DNA of 64,000 nucleotides from Tetrastigma voinierianum (lineage: Eukaryota > Streptophyta > Magnoliopsida > Vitales > Vitaceae): positions 1-64,000 of the forward strand of contig JAEQBH010004115.1 of assembly GCA_016808115.1 (NCBI GenBank). Direction: 5' to 3'. The translations under genes were made by a program, and so were the position numbers. The notes beneath the pieces were generated by a model. The model saw nothing but the letters and a program-made list of their open reading frames with translations, was not told where the DNA came from and searched no databases. Shown here piece by piece: positions 45,421-57,489 of the stretch; the stretch's first letter is position 1, and every line of letters begins with the position of its first letter.

Positions 45421-46019
45421 CACCCACACGCACACCCGTACACCGCACACCGCGCTTCCGCGCGGGAGCGTTCGTGGAAAGCGGTCACGTAAAACTACCA
45501 GCAGAGGCTCCGCATTTCCACTCCGCCACCGCCAGAATGGCGCTCGAGCTCGCCGGCCTCTTCGGCGTTACCGCGCAATCGCGCGACAACGAGGATGACT
45601 GCTTCAACAAAACCTAAAGTGGTTCTTTTCATCCCACTTTAGAAATACTCGCCATTTGAAGATCAAAACATGCATCTTCTGTGCCACCTGGATGCACCGT
45701 AAACGAGAGATAATGAATTTGGCGTTGATCTTCCTCTCTAACCCTTGCCTAACCCAAACTAATCCATCCTCAGAGAAGAAGACTACCATCCGTGTGAATA
45801 GCCCACTTTAGTCACCCGCATCATCCTTCCAGTGGCCTTATCCCCTATAGATACCATTCAATGCCCCCCCTAAAAGAACTGGTCCAGTCCTCAAAGAATA
45901 CACGTACTGTCTTCCAAACACCCTCGAAGTCTGTTTCATCAGAACAAGTCGAGCTTACGCTCAGTGAGTCAACCACTCCTGAAGCCGTCACAGCCGTAGT
46001 GATCTCCCGTGATCACTTT

Positions 46020-46440
46020 CTCTGATTAGCGGGGAGCCAACACCGATTCAGCTTTACTGTGGTAAAAATGCGAAAAGTGAAGCTCAAGTAATCTCTCCAG
46101 AGGTACTCCATCCATATGCATCGCTCATATCGGTGGAAAGTCCCGTTGAGTAAAGATTTATGCTCTGACTCTCATGTGTCCGTGGGCAACGGACGCCTGA
46201 AATTGTCAATCGTTATATAACAGGGGGTGGCACCAGCATCTTTAAACGGTTATCACAGGGCTGCAACTCCATATGTCATGAGCAGGGTAATCTCCCACTC
46301 AGTAAGTTTCATTAACCTGTCAGAACCAGCTGGTCACTTCTCCTGACACATCAACATATCCTGGGCTCTATCTCTTAAGGGCAGAAAACACAATATACCA
46401 CTTGTGGCCCCATCCTTTTCGACCATCGAATAGAGTTAAT
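46020..46440 (-). pseudogene. RNase H remnant, gypsy element 4
   Basis: The plus-strand words correspond inversely to those of 1940-2416: CAGTCGCCTCTC..., GGTGGCACCAGCATCTTTAA and GAGGTACTCCATCCATATGC. The translation gives scattered words such as NYPAHDI, IFTQRDF and MDGVPLERLLELHF. It is clearly homologous but unusable. Confidence 0.7.
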
Positions 46441-46769
46441 GTTCTTAACTTCTCAGTCGCCTCTCACACTCCAAGCCATTCATCATATATTTCACTTTCT
46501 CTGACACCCGGGCGCTCATGAAGGAAATTTAATCGTGTGTCCTTTCTTACAAACCCTCACATCCCAGTCTACCAAGAAATTACTTTTAAAACTGACTTCT
46601 GCCTCCCAGCACCAGCAACCGCCTGTACTTTTTCTCTGGAATCCACCCATACACCGGGCCAGGACTAGGTGTGCCCTCCCAAAAGCTCTGATCCCACAAG
46701 CCAAACCGCACTTATCGAATCTCATGCAGCACAACCTGATGTCTCAGTGTTTAGAGAAGCAACCCTTTC

Positions 46770-46840
46770 AAATTATCCTCATGCTCCTCCTCATATCGGA
46801 AGTAGATCTGCCATTTTTTCTGCCACAAATACACTACAAA
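46770..46840 (-). pseudogene. RT catalytic-box remnant, gypsy element 4
   Basis: The minus strand reads FVVYLWQKKWQIYFRYEEEH and EDNLKGLLL, aligning with FVVVF(V/I)D(D/N)ILIYSxSEEEHEDH of the other elements. The two catalytic aspartates are gone, while the EEEHED helix remains. Confidence 0.75.
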
Positions 46841-47269
46841 TAAACTCATGCCCGAGAGGTCGAAATATCCCGGCGGCGGATTCAGCACAATGTCGCCGGC
46901 GCATTCACACATCCAAAGGCATCACCGAACCTAAAAATGCCCAAGGGACACGCGCTCCCGGCAGTCCACTCGCTCCGCGAAGACCGGGCCCCTAACTTCT
47001 ATAAGAACCACCGACATAACCGGTGGCGAAGATTCATCTAGAATAGACTTTGCTTCTCACCGATCAAATGCAATCATCAATCTCGGGCATGCCGATGCTC
47101 TGGCTCTTGAACAAACTGTAGTTCAACTCGTTGGTAGTCGATACACAAAAGCGAAGGGTCTGGTCCTGCTTCATCTTAAGGAACTGCGCTTCCTGCATGA
47201 AAACAATGCCCGGTCTAAATAACCCTATCCTAATAAATCCCTCAGATCATCTTCACTCTGGTAACCGAA

Positions 47270-47400
47270 TTGTGCTATCCTAGAGTCATAGAAATAGGGT
47301 GGATCACTGTGGTGTAACTCAATAAAGCTCACATCCCCGCAGGTAATCCCAGCAACTCATCCAAAAAAAACATCCGTGGCCCACAACAGTCCGTAGTGTA
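47270..47400 (-). pseudogene. RT N-terminal remnant, gypsy element 4
   Basis: The inverse of GAGTCATAGAAATAGG, GTGTAACTCAAT, GGTAATCCCAG and AACTCATCC matches 2700-2790 in element 1 in the same order. The peptide is DVF-DELLGLPAG-like. Only about 45 codons can be followed. Confidence 0.7.
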
Positions 47401-47649
47401 GAATCCCAAATCCTATCTCACCTCGTCCCTGGGGTAAGGTCGCAGCGCCGCACCCATCTCATCAATCCAGTCCATGCTTCACTGAGTCAGATCACGCCTG
47501 TATGTAAAGCATCATATGCATCCTAGAATATACAACATTAAACTACCATCTGCAAAGTAACCTCCAGACAGTCATATAATCATCATCAACTCATGTCACA
47601 GTAACTCAATCCTATTCCTAATAATGACATCAAACTTTGATATTTTTCT

Positions 47650-47870
47650 TCCCATAAACCCGGCTGTCCACCGTGAGTACCTTCATGATCTCAAATATAT
47701 ACAACCCTACACACTTATCAACCCCTCACTAGTCCTAGGGGAAGAACTCCAAAGCATAAACGATCATTTTTTCCTGTAAAATCTCCCCAACCCCAAGCCT
47801 AGTCTTTTCACACACAATGCAGTACAATGGAATGAAATGAGATGCACCAGAATCAAATAAAAAAGTTCCC
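47650..47870 (-). pseudogene. Aspartic protease, gypsy element 4
   Basis: In one frame the minus strand reads GTFLFDSGASHFIPLYCIVC. The catalytic D-S-G is intact (47846-47854), unlike in elements 2 and 3. The preceding gag/protease linker carries EMDTLELLI. Downstream the flap region is broken by frame shifts. Confidence 0.82.
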
Positions 47871-48660
47871 CGGCCATATAACAGGAGAGTGTGAGGGGCA
47901 CTTCATGTGGATCAACAATTCCAAAGTGTCCATCTCATCAGGGTAATGGCGAGACACCCTCGAAGTCCTTGAAATCCCGACCGCGTCCCGCCCCCACCTA
48001 ACTGCACACTGGCCCTCCTCTGAATGCCAGCTTGAAACCGCCAGCAGTTTTATGCAAAGACTCCGGAGTCGCACACCTGGCTCGTTGCACCCATGTGGAG
48101 TTGGCATGTGCAACACCTGGTGCGGTCCTACTATGACTCGGACCACAGGTAACCTAAAATCCTGAACTCTTGCTCAGGCAATCCCTCCCCATAAAAGTCC
48201 AAAAAGAAAAGAAGGTATGAAAACAAAGCAACGCCTTGTATGGCTCAGGTTCTACCGCCTTCAGTGCGTCTGGACTCGCACTCTGGCTTGATCGCTTCAC
48301 CACCTTCAGACCCCAGAAACAGTCCCTCTTCCGCCCTAACTCCATGAAGGTCAATCTCCTTCCTTGTAACTCACTCACCATCTGATCTATTGAAGATCAA
48401 TCTGATTCACTCAGAAGGGGTCAAGGAGCATCCTGAACTGAGAGTCCATCCTAGTTAGGTGAGAAGCCTCCAGCAACTTTCGACCGACGGATGGGCCTCT
48501 GCACCATTCCTCAGTCCTCTGCAATTCTGCCAGCTTCTGTGGGCCATAGTCATGGTCCAACCCAATTATTCGCGTCACAGCAGGTGAGCTGAATCCAATA
48601 AAATTTATATTCCTGAGAGCATTCCTCCATCAGAGTCAACCCAAACATCAGATAGTCGCC
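47871..48660 (-). pseudogene. gag C-terminal part, gypsy element 4
   Basis: This holds the segment between the nested insertion and the protease. A cysteine/histidine-containing piece near 48130-48060 (CTCQLHMGATSQVC-like) could be the remains of the CCHC zinc knuckle that binds RNA, but the spacing is not canonical. The remaining frames are not recognisable alone; position and linkage to the protease make the call. Confidence 0.5.
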
Positions 48661-48719
48661 TAGGGGTCGAATACCCGATAAGTTTTTATCAGAAACATTT
48701 CGCACATCGTGTTGAAATG

Positions 48720-49440
48720 GTGAGAAATGAGCTGATTTTTGTCAACACGAATATCAAACCGAACGGTTATCGTCAAATCAAACGAAAGAGGTAACACTTC
48801 GGAAGTCGAACGCCTCGATAATACAAATAATATATCAAATGTCTCACTCGATTTGTTGGCGGCACTTATGAATCACGAGGATCTTGTAAACTGAATAACA
48901 ACATTACAAACATCCCAACACGAGCAATATTACGAAAGCGGCTGATGGGAGCAGTGTTTAATAATCCCTGTCTAGTCTCTGTGGTCAGGAAGGTCATCAA
49001 CAACATAACACTGTGATTTGTCAACAATGTCAAACAAATGCAACATCCCAGACTATTAATAAAAGCAATGATATTAGTCGATATTAAACCCTAGTTTGGA
49101 AAGCTGTGGTTTCTCATGGAATACAAAGCATTCGTAGTGCATTCAAAGTTTGATAGAAGACATAATCAAAGAACCCCAAAAGTCCCAAGCTAAAGTAAAC
49201 CCTTCATCTTTTCAGTTATAGAGGTTACGCTGGGCATCTCTTTGAGTTGTCATCCTCAAGAGGGGTGTTGGCAGCCTGGGGAAATGAAAGAAAGAGGAGA
49301 GAGAAGAGAGAAAAGCAAACCCTAAAAATAGAAAGTCAGAGAGATACACAAATGAAAAGGCAAAAGATTCGTTAGTGGTTACAAAAATGACTTTAGCACT
49401 AATCACGCCCCCAACCGAAACGCTGTTAGTCCCTAGCAAT
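48720..49440 (-). repeat. Left LTR-like repeat of the nested Athila-like element
   Basis: The core 49060-49390 matches 56445-56760 in order: AATGATATT...ATTAAAC, GAACCCCAAAA, CTTCA...CAGT, ATCCTCAAGAGG(G)GTGTT, GAAATGAAAGAAAGA, AAGCAAACCCTAAAA and AGTCA...AAATGAAAAG. The outer part towards 48720 is more diverged. As the left copy of a minus-strand element it would be the 3' LTR. Confidence 0.7.
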
Positions 49441-50699
49441 TTTTTCTAAATAATATGGGCATGTATAAGATTTTTTCTAAAAAGTTATGGTTCAAAAGCA
49501 TGTACAAATAAACATTACCTTTAATATGAAAATGATACTAAGTTTAAACCATACATGAAAGAGCATAACCTATACAAGAACATAATTTTTAGGTCAACAT
49601 TTGATCCATGGTAATCAACCCGGAACAAAGAGATATAATGGTTCTTATATAGCAACCAAAGGTCCCAACAGCAAACAAGTTCCTCCCAACCCTAGCTGGT
49701 ACAGTGCATAAACTTCAAGCTCGCCAACAACCCGTAAATAGGACACCTGAGACACTTATTTTTTATGGTTTACTAAGATTAGAGGTGGCAATGTTAAAAC
49801 CCTGACTCTCACCAAAGTCCGGCGGTAGCGGGGTCCACCGATGACTCCTCAACCACCAAGGTTTAGGGTACTGCCGCTTCGTGTGATCACTGATCACAAC
49901 CCTACAAAGCTTCCCTGACTCCAATGACTTCAAAATCAAGCACCTACACCGTTAAACTCTGTCTTATCCACCCCTGTAACGAAAGCGCACCTAAGTCGGT
50001 CTCAACCAATTAAGGCTTAGGGGCATCGGGCTTCGTTGCTGCCATATACCCCTGCAACATGTCGCTCTTCATGTTAAAGTGTCACTGGGCTGATTTATTT
50101 TTTCTTTTTTCTTCTTTTCAGCTTTTTCTTTTTTTTTCTTGAAGACTACATTAGACTTTCAAATGTGGGTAACACAAACTCATCCTAGGTTGCCAACATG
50201 TCGGCGCTTCAGTTATGTAAAGTGAAAAGTGAGTAAAATAATTTGATGCCTATTATACAATCACAAAAAGGAGTAATTAGTTAAAGGTGGAATGTTCAAG
50301 GTCGAGCATGATGGAAATCCTAATCACTCAAAAACTTCAATGATGGAATTGTTCTATATTAAGGTAGCTACAAGCGTTTTGAATTCTTTTCGCTTGTGGC
50401 ACCGGACTGTCCAAGCCTAAAAGCGAAATTCAATTGTCCAATTAAAATCAATTCAATTGTCCAATTGAAAACAAAAATTGGATACACGAAGTGGGGCACA
50501 AAAAGTAATATGCAAAAAGTGTAATACTATATATAACTCTGTATAGCTTTTAATATAGCCAAAATGGATAGTAGATACATAATCAAAGCTAAACATGCGC
50601 AAAAAGCTGACGCACCGCCTACTATGGCTAATAGTTACGAATCCAAACAGTACCAGTAGTGCCGACAAAGTTTAACCATATAAAACATGGTAAGAACCT
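49441..50699 (-). other. Noncoding 3' region of the nested element
   Basis: AT-rich sequence with T-runs (50097-50145), no readable pol. A GGTGGCAATGTTAAAACCCTG and CAACCACCAAGGTTTAGGG patch resembles plant repeat DNA but was not identified. Athila elements usually have a long noncoding or env-like region here, which fits position but proves nothing. Confidence 0.4.
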
Positions 50700-52752
50700 A
50701 ATCCACCTCATCGCAGGCGTGGTCTCGTAGTAGCTCGCCGCCGGCCGCCAACACACTCAGAGATGCCGCCGCCGTCAGTCTTTCGGTCGAACATGTCAAT
50801 ACCCAAATGTGCTGCGATCTGCCGCGCTAGGTGGGCATGACAAGGATCTGTAAAGTGTGCCCCGCCTGAGCTGCCAACCTTCCTGAAGTCCCGCCGCCTG
50901 GTAAAGGGCTAAAGAACATAGCATCCATCACTTACTTATCTTCACAGCCGGGTAATGAACGCATTCGGCGACGCCGGGATGTAATGATGCGCCGTGAGTA
51001 TCGCCAGGGTGTCGCGTTTAGTGAGGAGCATGAGATGGAGGCGAGAACGATCCGCAAAGGAGGCTTTCCATCTCAAAGCCTCGAAGCACGACTACCTCCT
51101 CTCGTGAGAATACTGCCTCGCCTCTCGGAACCCAACCTCCTCCCGCCCGCCTCGGGCTGGAGGCAGACAAAAGAGCTACGGGGCATAGGACGACGCTCTC
51201 CACTGATAGGACCTCGAGGGCACCTAACCCTCATCTCTAATCCGGCCTCGAGCGCCCATATGCTCTAGGACCCGCATAATAGGCTCCTGGGCATCAGCAA
51301 GTGGAAGACTCTCGCCGAGCTGCCCTTACTGGACCTTATTCGAAATGTGAGACAATAAGAGGCACATCACTAGTCAGAGATTCTAAAAACTAAGATCTCC
51401 TGGAGAATCCAGCAGCCTCCGTGATACCCCTCTACGCCGCGATCGCAGGCTGCAGAAGGAAGAGACTAGTCCCGAACAGTGATCAATCGAGCACTTAAAG
51501 CAGTAGAGTCGCCCCGGGTCAAGATAGTCCCGTCAGGTTCTGGCGGAATGCGGACCATCTCCCCATCACCTACGCTGAGCCAATCGATAACCTTCGAATT
51601 GGCTCGCGTATTCGCACCTAACGTTGCCGAAATGTTCCAGCCTCTGTTGAACCCCGCTGATCATCTATGCAAACAGCCTGCGACCAGACGTCCCGTGGAG
51701 GCCATCACCGAATAACTAAAATCAATCTCTGTGTACAAAAACCGTCGCCAGCCAGAATAGAAAAAGGAGAGGTAGTGCTCGATCGCCTATTGAGTCCCCT
51801 GACTGATCAACCATCAGCCGGACATCATAGTACCTAATTCCTCGACGTGATCCAAGGAGCCACATTATCCCTCGGGGACGGGTTCTTCGACGTGGAATAA
51901 CGGTCGATCCTGTGAGGTGTGTGCTAATGAGGGCAATGATGTCGCTCTCCATGCTCCATGGAAGCCTGGAGACGACCGAGGTCCTGATGAGGATGACCAC
52001 CGCCTGGACAGTGGGCCCGCTGGGAGGGTCAAAAACCCTCCCACTTCCACGCCACGAGGTGGGCCTCAGGATGGCCCGTAACCCATCCGTCGTGCCCCGG
52101 AACCCCGAGGCTCCCCAAGGACTACCTCGGGACCGGAGCCGGCACGGGCGCCGGTCCCGAGAGTCGAACTGAGGTGCCTCCGCCCTGGGTACTGACCTAA
52201 ACTCGCCGTTTCAATGTCACGCTGACCGCATCACGAAAATTAATTCATATCTATAGTTTGGCAGCGCGGCACTATAGGTTCATCGGGAAAACGAAACCAC
52301 CGTGGCACCTAAGGCTTCATTCGGGCAATGCACAGAATCACGACACCCAAAGCGCGCTGGTTCGCACGGCCGCAGGCGACGGGCCCGCAGCCACGCGGAC
52401 GACCCGCCAGGCGGCTTCAAACAAAGCGGTGTGTCAGTGGTGCGCGGGTCACAAAGGCAGACCAAGTGATCTGGGCAGGATGCTAAATGGGGCTACACTT
52501 GACAGACCGGCCGCGGCAAATTCTGGGTGAAGAATGCCAACAGGTCGGCAGGTACACCCGACCGTCACGGCAGGCGTGTTCGGTAAGCTAAGTGGCACCT
52601 GGCCACTCATCCCGGCAAGGCCAATGTGGATCTCGGGGATGAGCTCCGAGGAGGAGGGTGAAACTACGCAAATTCTGAAGCCCCTCCCTCTTTTCGAGAG
52701 CCACCGGTACCGCAGCAATCCGGTCGTTTTGGCTGCTCCACCCGCTATAATA
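50700..52752. other. Unclassified GC-rich island
   Basis: About 2 kb of distinctly GC- and CpG-rich sequence lies between AT-rich neighbours. Frames of 60-94 residues occur on both strands (50984-51268, 51479-51715, 51912-52172, 52258-52530 on plus) with arginine/proline-rich composition, but none shows a domain I recognise. It could be a scrambled pol of the nested element, a captured gene fragment or another insertion. The right edge at 52753 is abrupt. Confidence 0.4.
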
Positions 52753-53060
52753 GCTTAATTCATTTGAAAGTCCTGTCTTCTGTTCCTAATTAGACTTTCA
52801 GTTTATAAAATATGTACAAAATTAAAAATATTATAGTAATATATATCTAATAATTTATCACGATAATATAAATATAAATTTCTTCAACTTGTTGGAAAAC
52901 GGAAAGTCGCTAAATTAGGAAACATACTAAAAAATAATAAAATTATCGAAATTGACTGGGAATTAAAATAAAAAAACGCGAAAAATTTAATTAATTTGAC
53001 TATGCTTTTATATGAATACTCTAAATCAGTTCAACGTTACATAAAACATTTCAAGAGTGT
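52753..53060. other. AT-rich block with abrupt edges
   Basis: About 300 bases that are much more AT-rich than both sides, starting TAATAGCTTAATTCATTTGA. It contains a CCTAATTAGACTTTCAG word of the kind found in plant LTRs. No inverted ends or target duplication could be fixed. Confidence 0.35.
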
Positions 53061-53479
53061 CAAAGAGTGATGATCTCTTCTCAACCCCCCGCAAAGTGAT
53101 CCTGCAATGTAATCTATGCGCTGATACCCCATTGTTGACTCGTGTTCTCACCGATTGAATTTGAACCCAGCACCAAGTTCCCGCGCACCGATGGCGGGCC
53201 GCTCAAAACCTCCGCATCACCTGGTTGGCCATTTCCTCGCAATTTCACACCGCCTTCTCAAGATGTCAATTCTCAATTGAACCAATCTCATCAATAATTT
53301 TGATTTTCACCCTTCAGCGCCTTGTGCTTGTTGTCCAAATGGGAATATGTTCGGGCCTCATCGTATGCTGCCAAATGTGGCAGATGATCTATTCCTGCAC
53401 TGATGACGTCACTTACTGTGCTGGGTCGTGAAATGGTCTTCCCGTGATGATCGTGCGTCATTATCATTTTTCCATTTCC

Positions 53480-53880
53480 AGAATGTGGCTTCCTATGAGT
53501 CAAGCACTACAAACCCATCAGTGGGAATTCCAAGTTCATTTATACCCAAGACATCCCCTAACTAGTCCCTCTTTTAGGGTTCTTACTCCATCTATCACCA
53601 ATGATAGTGTGATGTTTGGTAGGCTGCCAGAAGTTTCCACCAACCCCAACCGCGAGAAGCACCGAAAGTATGGCAGTCTCCGCCACTGGCTCCTAAATCA
53701 GCGTGAGTAGATGCCTTGTTCCATACAATTCCCACCAATATTAACCCGAAATTGTGGGAGATCCCTGGGACCTTGTATTTGACTGGTGGCTGGATTATGG
53801 CACAGACTTGCTCAGTTAAAAATGCCTTCTTCTCAATGCCCAATCCCTTCTTAGATCAGGCCGTGCAGATCCTAAAAAAT
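53480..53880 (-). pseudogene. Athila-like aspartic protease, nested element
   Basis: The frame 53843-53595 reads AFLTEQVCAIIQPPVKYKVP and GISHNFGLILVGIVW, then ADLGASGGD, an Athila-type retropepsin: this lineage uses an ALLDLGASVN-like active site with D-L-G. Further pieces, PKRGTS and GIPTDGFVVLD-like, follow in other frames, as does a degraded ILGRPFLAT-like segment near 53450-53420. An opposite-strand 163-residue ORF (53716-54207) overlaps it and is a shadow. Confidence 0.65.
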
Positions 53881-54199
53881 ACTCGGCATGCAGTGGATCT
53901 TGTCGATCAGAAAACCAAAAGGGTATGCACCATCACCACCCGCCTGACACTCCCTGTGTGGATGCCCGCTTGTCAGATGCCTCTTCTTGCTTCTAGTGCC
54001 TGGTGTGTCGGAGGTGGCATGCAAAGCAGTTTCATTGAGTCCCTCAGAAAATCAGCAGGGCTCCATTTTACTTCATTCCCGGTTTCCTCACCAGAAAAGC
54101 CTGGGCATTGGTTGATCAACCCTTTCACCCTCAGTAACAGAGCCTTCACCTCATCATCCATTCCTAAATTTTACCTGATGACCCTACCATGGATTCCTT

Positions 54200-55480
54200 T
54201 TGTTTAAGTACCGTTTGGGAAGGCTGAACCTTCTTCTCCGTGAATCTCCTAACAACTTGTTTCGATTCAGTAATCCAATACTGGAAGTTGTCTATTTTCT
54301 CCAAGCTACATTTGCCTCAAGCCCATCTATCCTCTTGTCCCAAGGTGCTCTCAGATTTAACTTTGTGCCGCTGGGTAACATTGATCCCTTGTTCTTTTTC
54401 CACAGTTACCTACCACCTTTACTCAAATTCAATGCGGTCTGTTCCACGTAGATACGAGGATGGAGGTCGGTGGGTTGAGAGGTGAAACCAACCTGTGTTT
54501 GGCACCCGGGGCACAAGGAAGGCGGTGGGGTTTCGCTTCAGGATAGAGAAATGTAAAGATCCAATAATTTTTAGGTACTACATATACTGTCGTGGAGGCT
54601 TATTTCAATCTACACGTTGTCCCACACTAGTCCTTCCATCAATGAAAATACAGGATATCGTTCTTCCAAGTGGATTAGATTGGTACCGCGCTGATTGCTT
54701 GTGCGTGACTTCATCATTGCCCGCACTTCATGGAGCCTCGCCAGCCTTCAGCTCCTCCACTCTCCAGTAGCTAAGGTTGAAATCCTAGCTTCATTTCCAT
54801 TTCTCCACATGGGCAAAGGCATGCCATCCCACCCCAGTGGTTGACTGAGGCCTTATTCTTTCCATTTCCTTTGCTTATTCATCAACCCTCAGTTTCAACC
54901 ACATAGTTCGTAAAACCAGGTTGTTTCATCAGATGCTTACTTGAAAATCTCCCCACACATGGTCTCCAATAACCTGCTTTCACAAGGTGAGAGACATACC
55001 CGCACTATGTGCTAGAAGTGGTTTTTTACCAACATCCATTATCAACCCATAGGGCATGCACCGATTGTTCCAGTAAATCCTCCCAACACCGGTAGAACCT
55101 CTCACCATCATGATCAAAGGTGACCAGTCTCCTTCAATCACGTTCTCGGGCACCTAAGAATTTTTAGACTCGCTGCTAAAACACCTTCATTCTTCATGGT
55201 TCTAGGCCTCGTGAGTTGAGCCAAATTTTGTATTTGTCCTTAGAATAATAAAGAAAACAAAGCTTTCACTTTAGCAAAACCATGTCCACCAATTTTTCTT
55301 AGTGCCGTGTAAACTTCCTCAAAACCTTTATATGTGTGTGGATTTTCATTTTCCATACCATGATATGAGAAGTACCAAGTAGGGCTCCCATCGTTACATC
55401 TTCAGAGGGAGGCGATGCAGTGGTGCGGGCACCACCTGGTGAGGTGCTGTGGTCCCTCATCGGGACGATAGGTCGCCGGG
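54200..55480 (-). pseudogene. gag-like region of the nested Athila-like element
   Basis: At about 55130-55050 the minus strand gives ERFYRCWEDLLEQSVHAL, which resembles the xSLYEAWERFKxLLxxCPxHG block of Athila gag, preceded by LKETGH-like words. The stretch between there and the protease has proline-rich patches, as Athila gag usually does. Stops are frequent. The call rests on one block and on position upstream of the protease. Confidence 0.45.
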
Positions 55481-55779
55481 TTCATAGGTTCCCTGGCTGA
55501 TCAAATGCCCCTCAGTGTGGGATCCATTCGTCTATTGGCACACCGATTTCACCGTCTTTTTCAATTGGTGTTCATTTTGCACCCACCCTGTTCTCTCTCC
55601 CAAGCAGAGCAAACACCTGCGCACACAATCAGATACATTTGGGAACAAAGTGAAGCAAACAAACAAAGATTGCAAAAAGGGTTAAGGTTAGCTAAAATAA
55701 AAAACCCACCCGATGAAAACAAAAACAATGCAAAAGCACGCAAGTGATAAAACTGGTAAAGCATAAAGAATCGGATACA

Positions 55780-56880
55780 AAAAGAGTCGTGTTGTCACCT
55801 TCACTTGTAATGATGATTACAAGTACACTTCAACTTATCATTCGTGAGTTTGGCACCATCCCCTATGAACGCCGGCTTGATTCGTGCCACGAGAGGCGGA
55901 GCTGTAATCAACGCACCCTTGCGAGACTCCCGGAGAATCTCCGCATCGCCGAGTCGGGCACGCAGATAGCTGGTTCAATGGGGTCGAACACGGGATGGGT
56001 GCCTTTCATCCCAGAAAATGATTCTATCGCTTGTTGAAAAAATGGTGAGGCTTTTAGTTTGATTTTGATTTTGCTCAAAACAAGAAAATAGTAGAGTTGC
56101 TGTTGCCGATTAATTGTAAAACTTCTCCTGAAAACGAAGTGTGAAAAGGTAACTTTGAAGGTTTAGGTCACTAGCTTGACAACATAGTAACAAGTCCCTG
56201 CTTTAATCCTCGCATCATGCAAGCAAACCTATGTCCGTTATAACCCAGATCTTTCTGTTAACCAGAAACCCAATCCAGAAACACCCTTGGCTCTGAGTCA
56301 ACACAGTAAATGATGTATTCACAAATTCTTCGCGCTTTAAAAACCCTAGTATCTGAATCCCTATTTAGCTCTGGGAAGGTTATCTAAAGAATAACAAAGG
56401 CATCTAACAATAAGTGACCAGACTCCCAAACATGATAAGTATTGGCCAAAGTAATGATATTGAACAGTTATTAAACTATTGGTGTCAGGTCGCAAATACA
56501 AAAATCTGTAGCATTCAAATATATGAAGAGACAACCCCGCAAAGAACCCCAAAACCAAGCTAGCAAACCCCTTCCTCTCTTCAGTGCTTTATGAGGTTTT
56601 GAAGCTGCATCTTCAGATTATTATCCTCAAGAGGGTGTTTGGCAATAGAAAATGAAAGAAAGACGAGAGGTAGAGAGAAAGCAAACCCTAAAATGAAAGT
56701 CAAGTAGATATTTACATAAAATGAAAAGTTTTTCAAAAGATTGCTTAGGTTACAAAATGGGGGTTTATGAGCACCCAATGTAGTCTCAAAGAAAGCCTAT
56801 TTATATTGGCTAATATGGTGAAGGAGGTAATACACCAAACGGCTGTTGCATTAATACATGGGCTTCCATCAGTATGGACC
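55780..56880 (-). repeat. Right LTR-like repeat of the nested Athila-like element
   Basis: The partner of 48720-49440; the core 56445-56760 carries ATTATCCTCAAGAGGGTGTT, AAATGAAAGAAAGACGAGAG and AAGCAAACCCTAAAATGAAA. The two copies differ by many substitutions and by length, so the insertion is old. As the right copy of a minus-strand element it would be the 5' LTR. Confidence 0.7.
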
Positions 56881-56890
56881 TCCTTCAGGA

Positions 56891-57489
56891 GACCGCTAGT
56901 GACGCCAAAATTTGCTAGCCTGTTTAAATCACAAGATTAAAGATACTTAAATGGGAATTGCCGGTATCGCTGAAATCCTCATTATTATACAATTCATTAG
57001 TCGTTTTAATCAACTCCTCACAGATTAAACATGAATTTTTTCATGAATCCCAACAAATTTAACCATAGCGAAATCTCCGCCGCCCGCTTGCCTCTCAACG
57101 CCACACGCCAACGCATCCCCACCCGCATTCTTCTTTATCACTTGCCTCGCTCAATCTACCTTAGTGCAGCGTTTGATGGCCTAAAATAGTTTCAATCTTT
57201 CCTAGTTCGAAGACATTCGACATCGATCCGAACTTAGTGGATTTTGAGGTACATTAAAACCTGTGTAATAATAACCAAAATAACCCCTCGAATGGCATAA
57301 GTGATACCAAGTGGACCCAAACACTTATTTGTTTTATCTGATATGATTAGTGCCAAAGATCCAAAACCTATCTCGAATAGGGCTCAAAATGGAACTTTTT
57401 GGGCACTAATCACTCAATACAACCCAAATATAGTATTCCAAGATTGCCATGTCTCCCTACCTAGTTTTAAACCCTCGGGCCCTATTACG
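56891..57489. other. Unassigned sequence right of the nested element
   Basis: Between the LTR-like repeat and gypsy element 4 gag lies about 600 bases with no clear motif. It could be the outer end of the LTR or degraded gag of element 4. A TTTAGTTTTAAACCCTCGGGCCC patch near 57460, written here from two adjoining parts, is unassigned. Confidence 0.35.

Larger units (their letters stand above)
44371..48660 (-). mobile_element. Gypsy element 4, pol and 3' gag part
   Basis: Right to left: gag C-terminal part (about 48640-47900), protease (47870-47650), RT entry (47400-47270), RT catalytic box (46840-46770), RNase H (46440-46020), integrase (about 45800-44560), then purine tract and LTR E. All domains are present in order, but nearly every 20-50 codons a stop or indel intervenes, more than in element 3. 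The gag N-terminus and leader lie on the far side of the nested Athila-like element (57490-58300). Confidence 0.8.
48661..56890 (-). mobile_element. Nested Athila-like element within gypsy element 4
   Basis: Two related direct-repeat segments (about 48720-49440 and 55780-56880) enclose Athila-like coding remnants on the minus strand: a gag-like piece near 55250-54750, then protease at 53860-53480. Gypsy element 4 sequence lies on both outer sides (gag C-terminus left, gag N-terminus right), so this element inserted into its gag. RT, RNase H and integrase were not found, and their place holds a GC-rich island (50700-52750) and AT-rich blocks. The exact LTR ends and target duplication were not resolved. 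Confidence 0.65.

Noticed and set aside
45357..45617. GC-rich ORF suggesting a captured gene fragment
   Set aside because: The DNA aligns in order with the integrase region of element 1 (about 1380-1500), so it is degraded element 4 integrase read on the wrong strand.
53716..54207. 163-residue plus-strand ORF, one of the longest in the window
   Set aside because: It lies opposite the Athila-like protease frame (53595-53843 minus), whose family words are readable. The plus-strand protein shows no domain.
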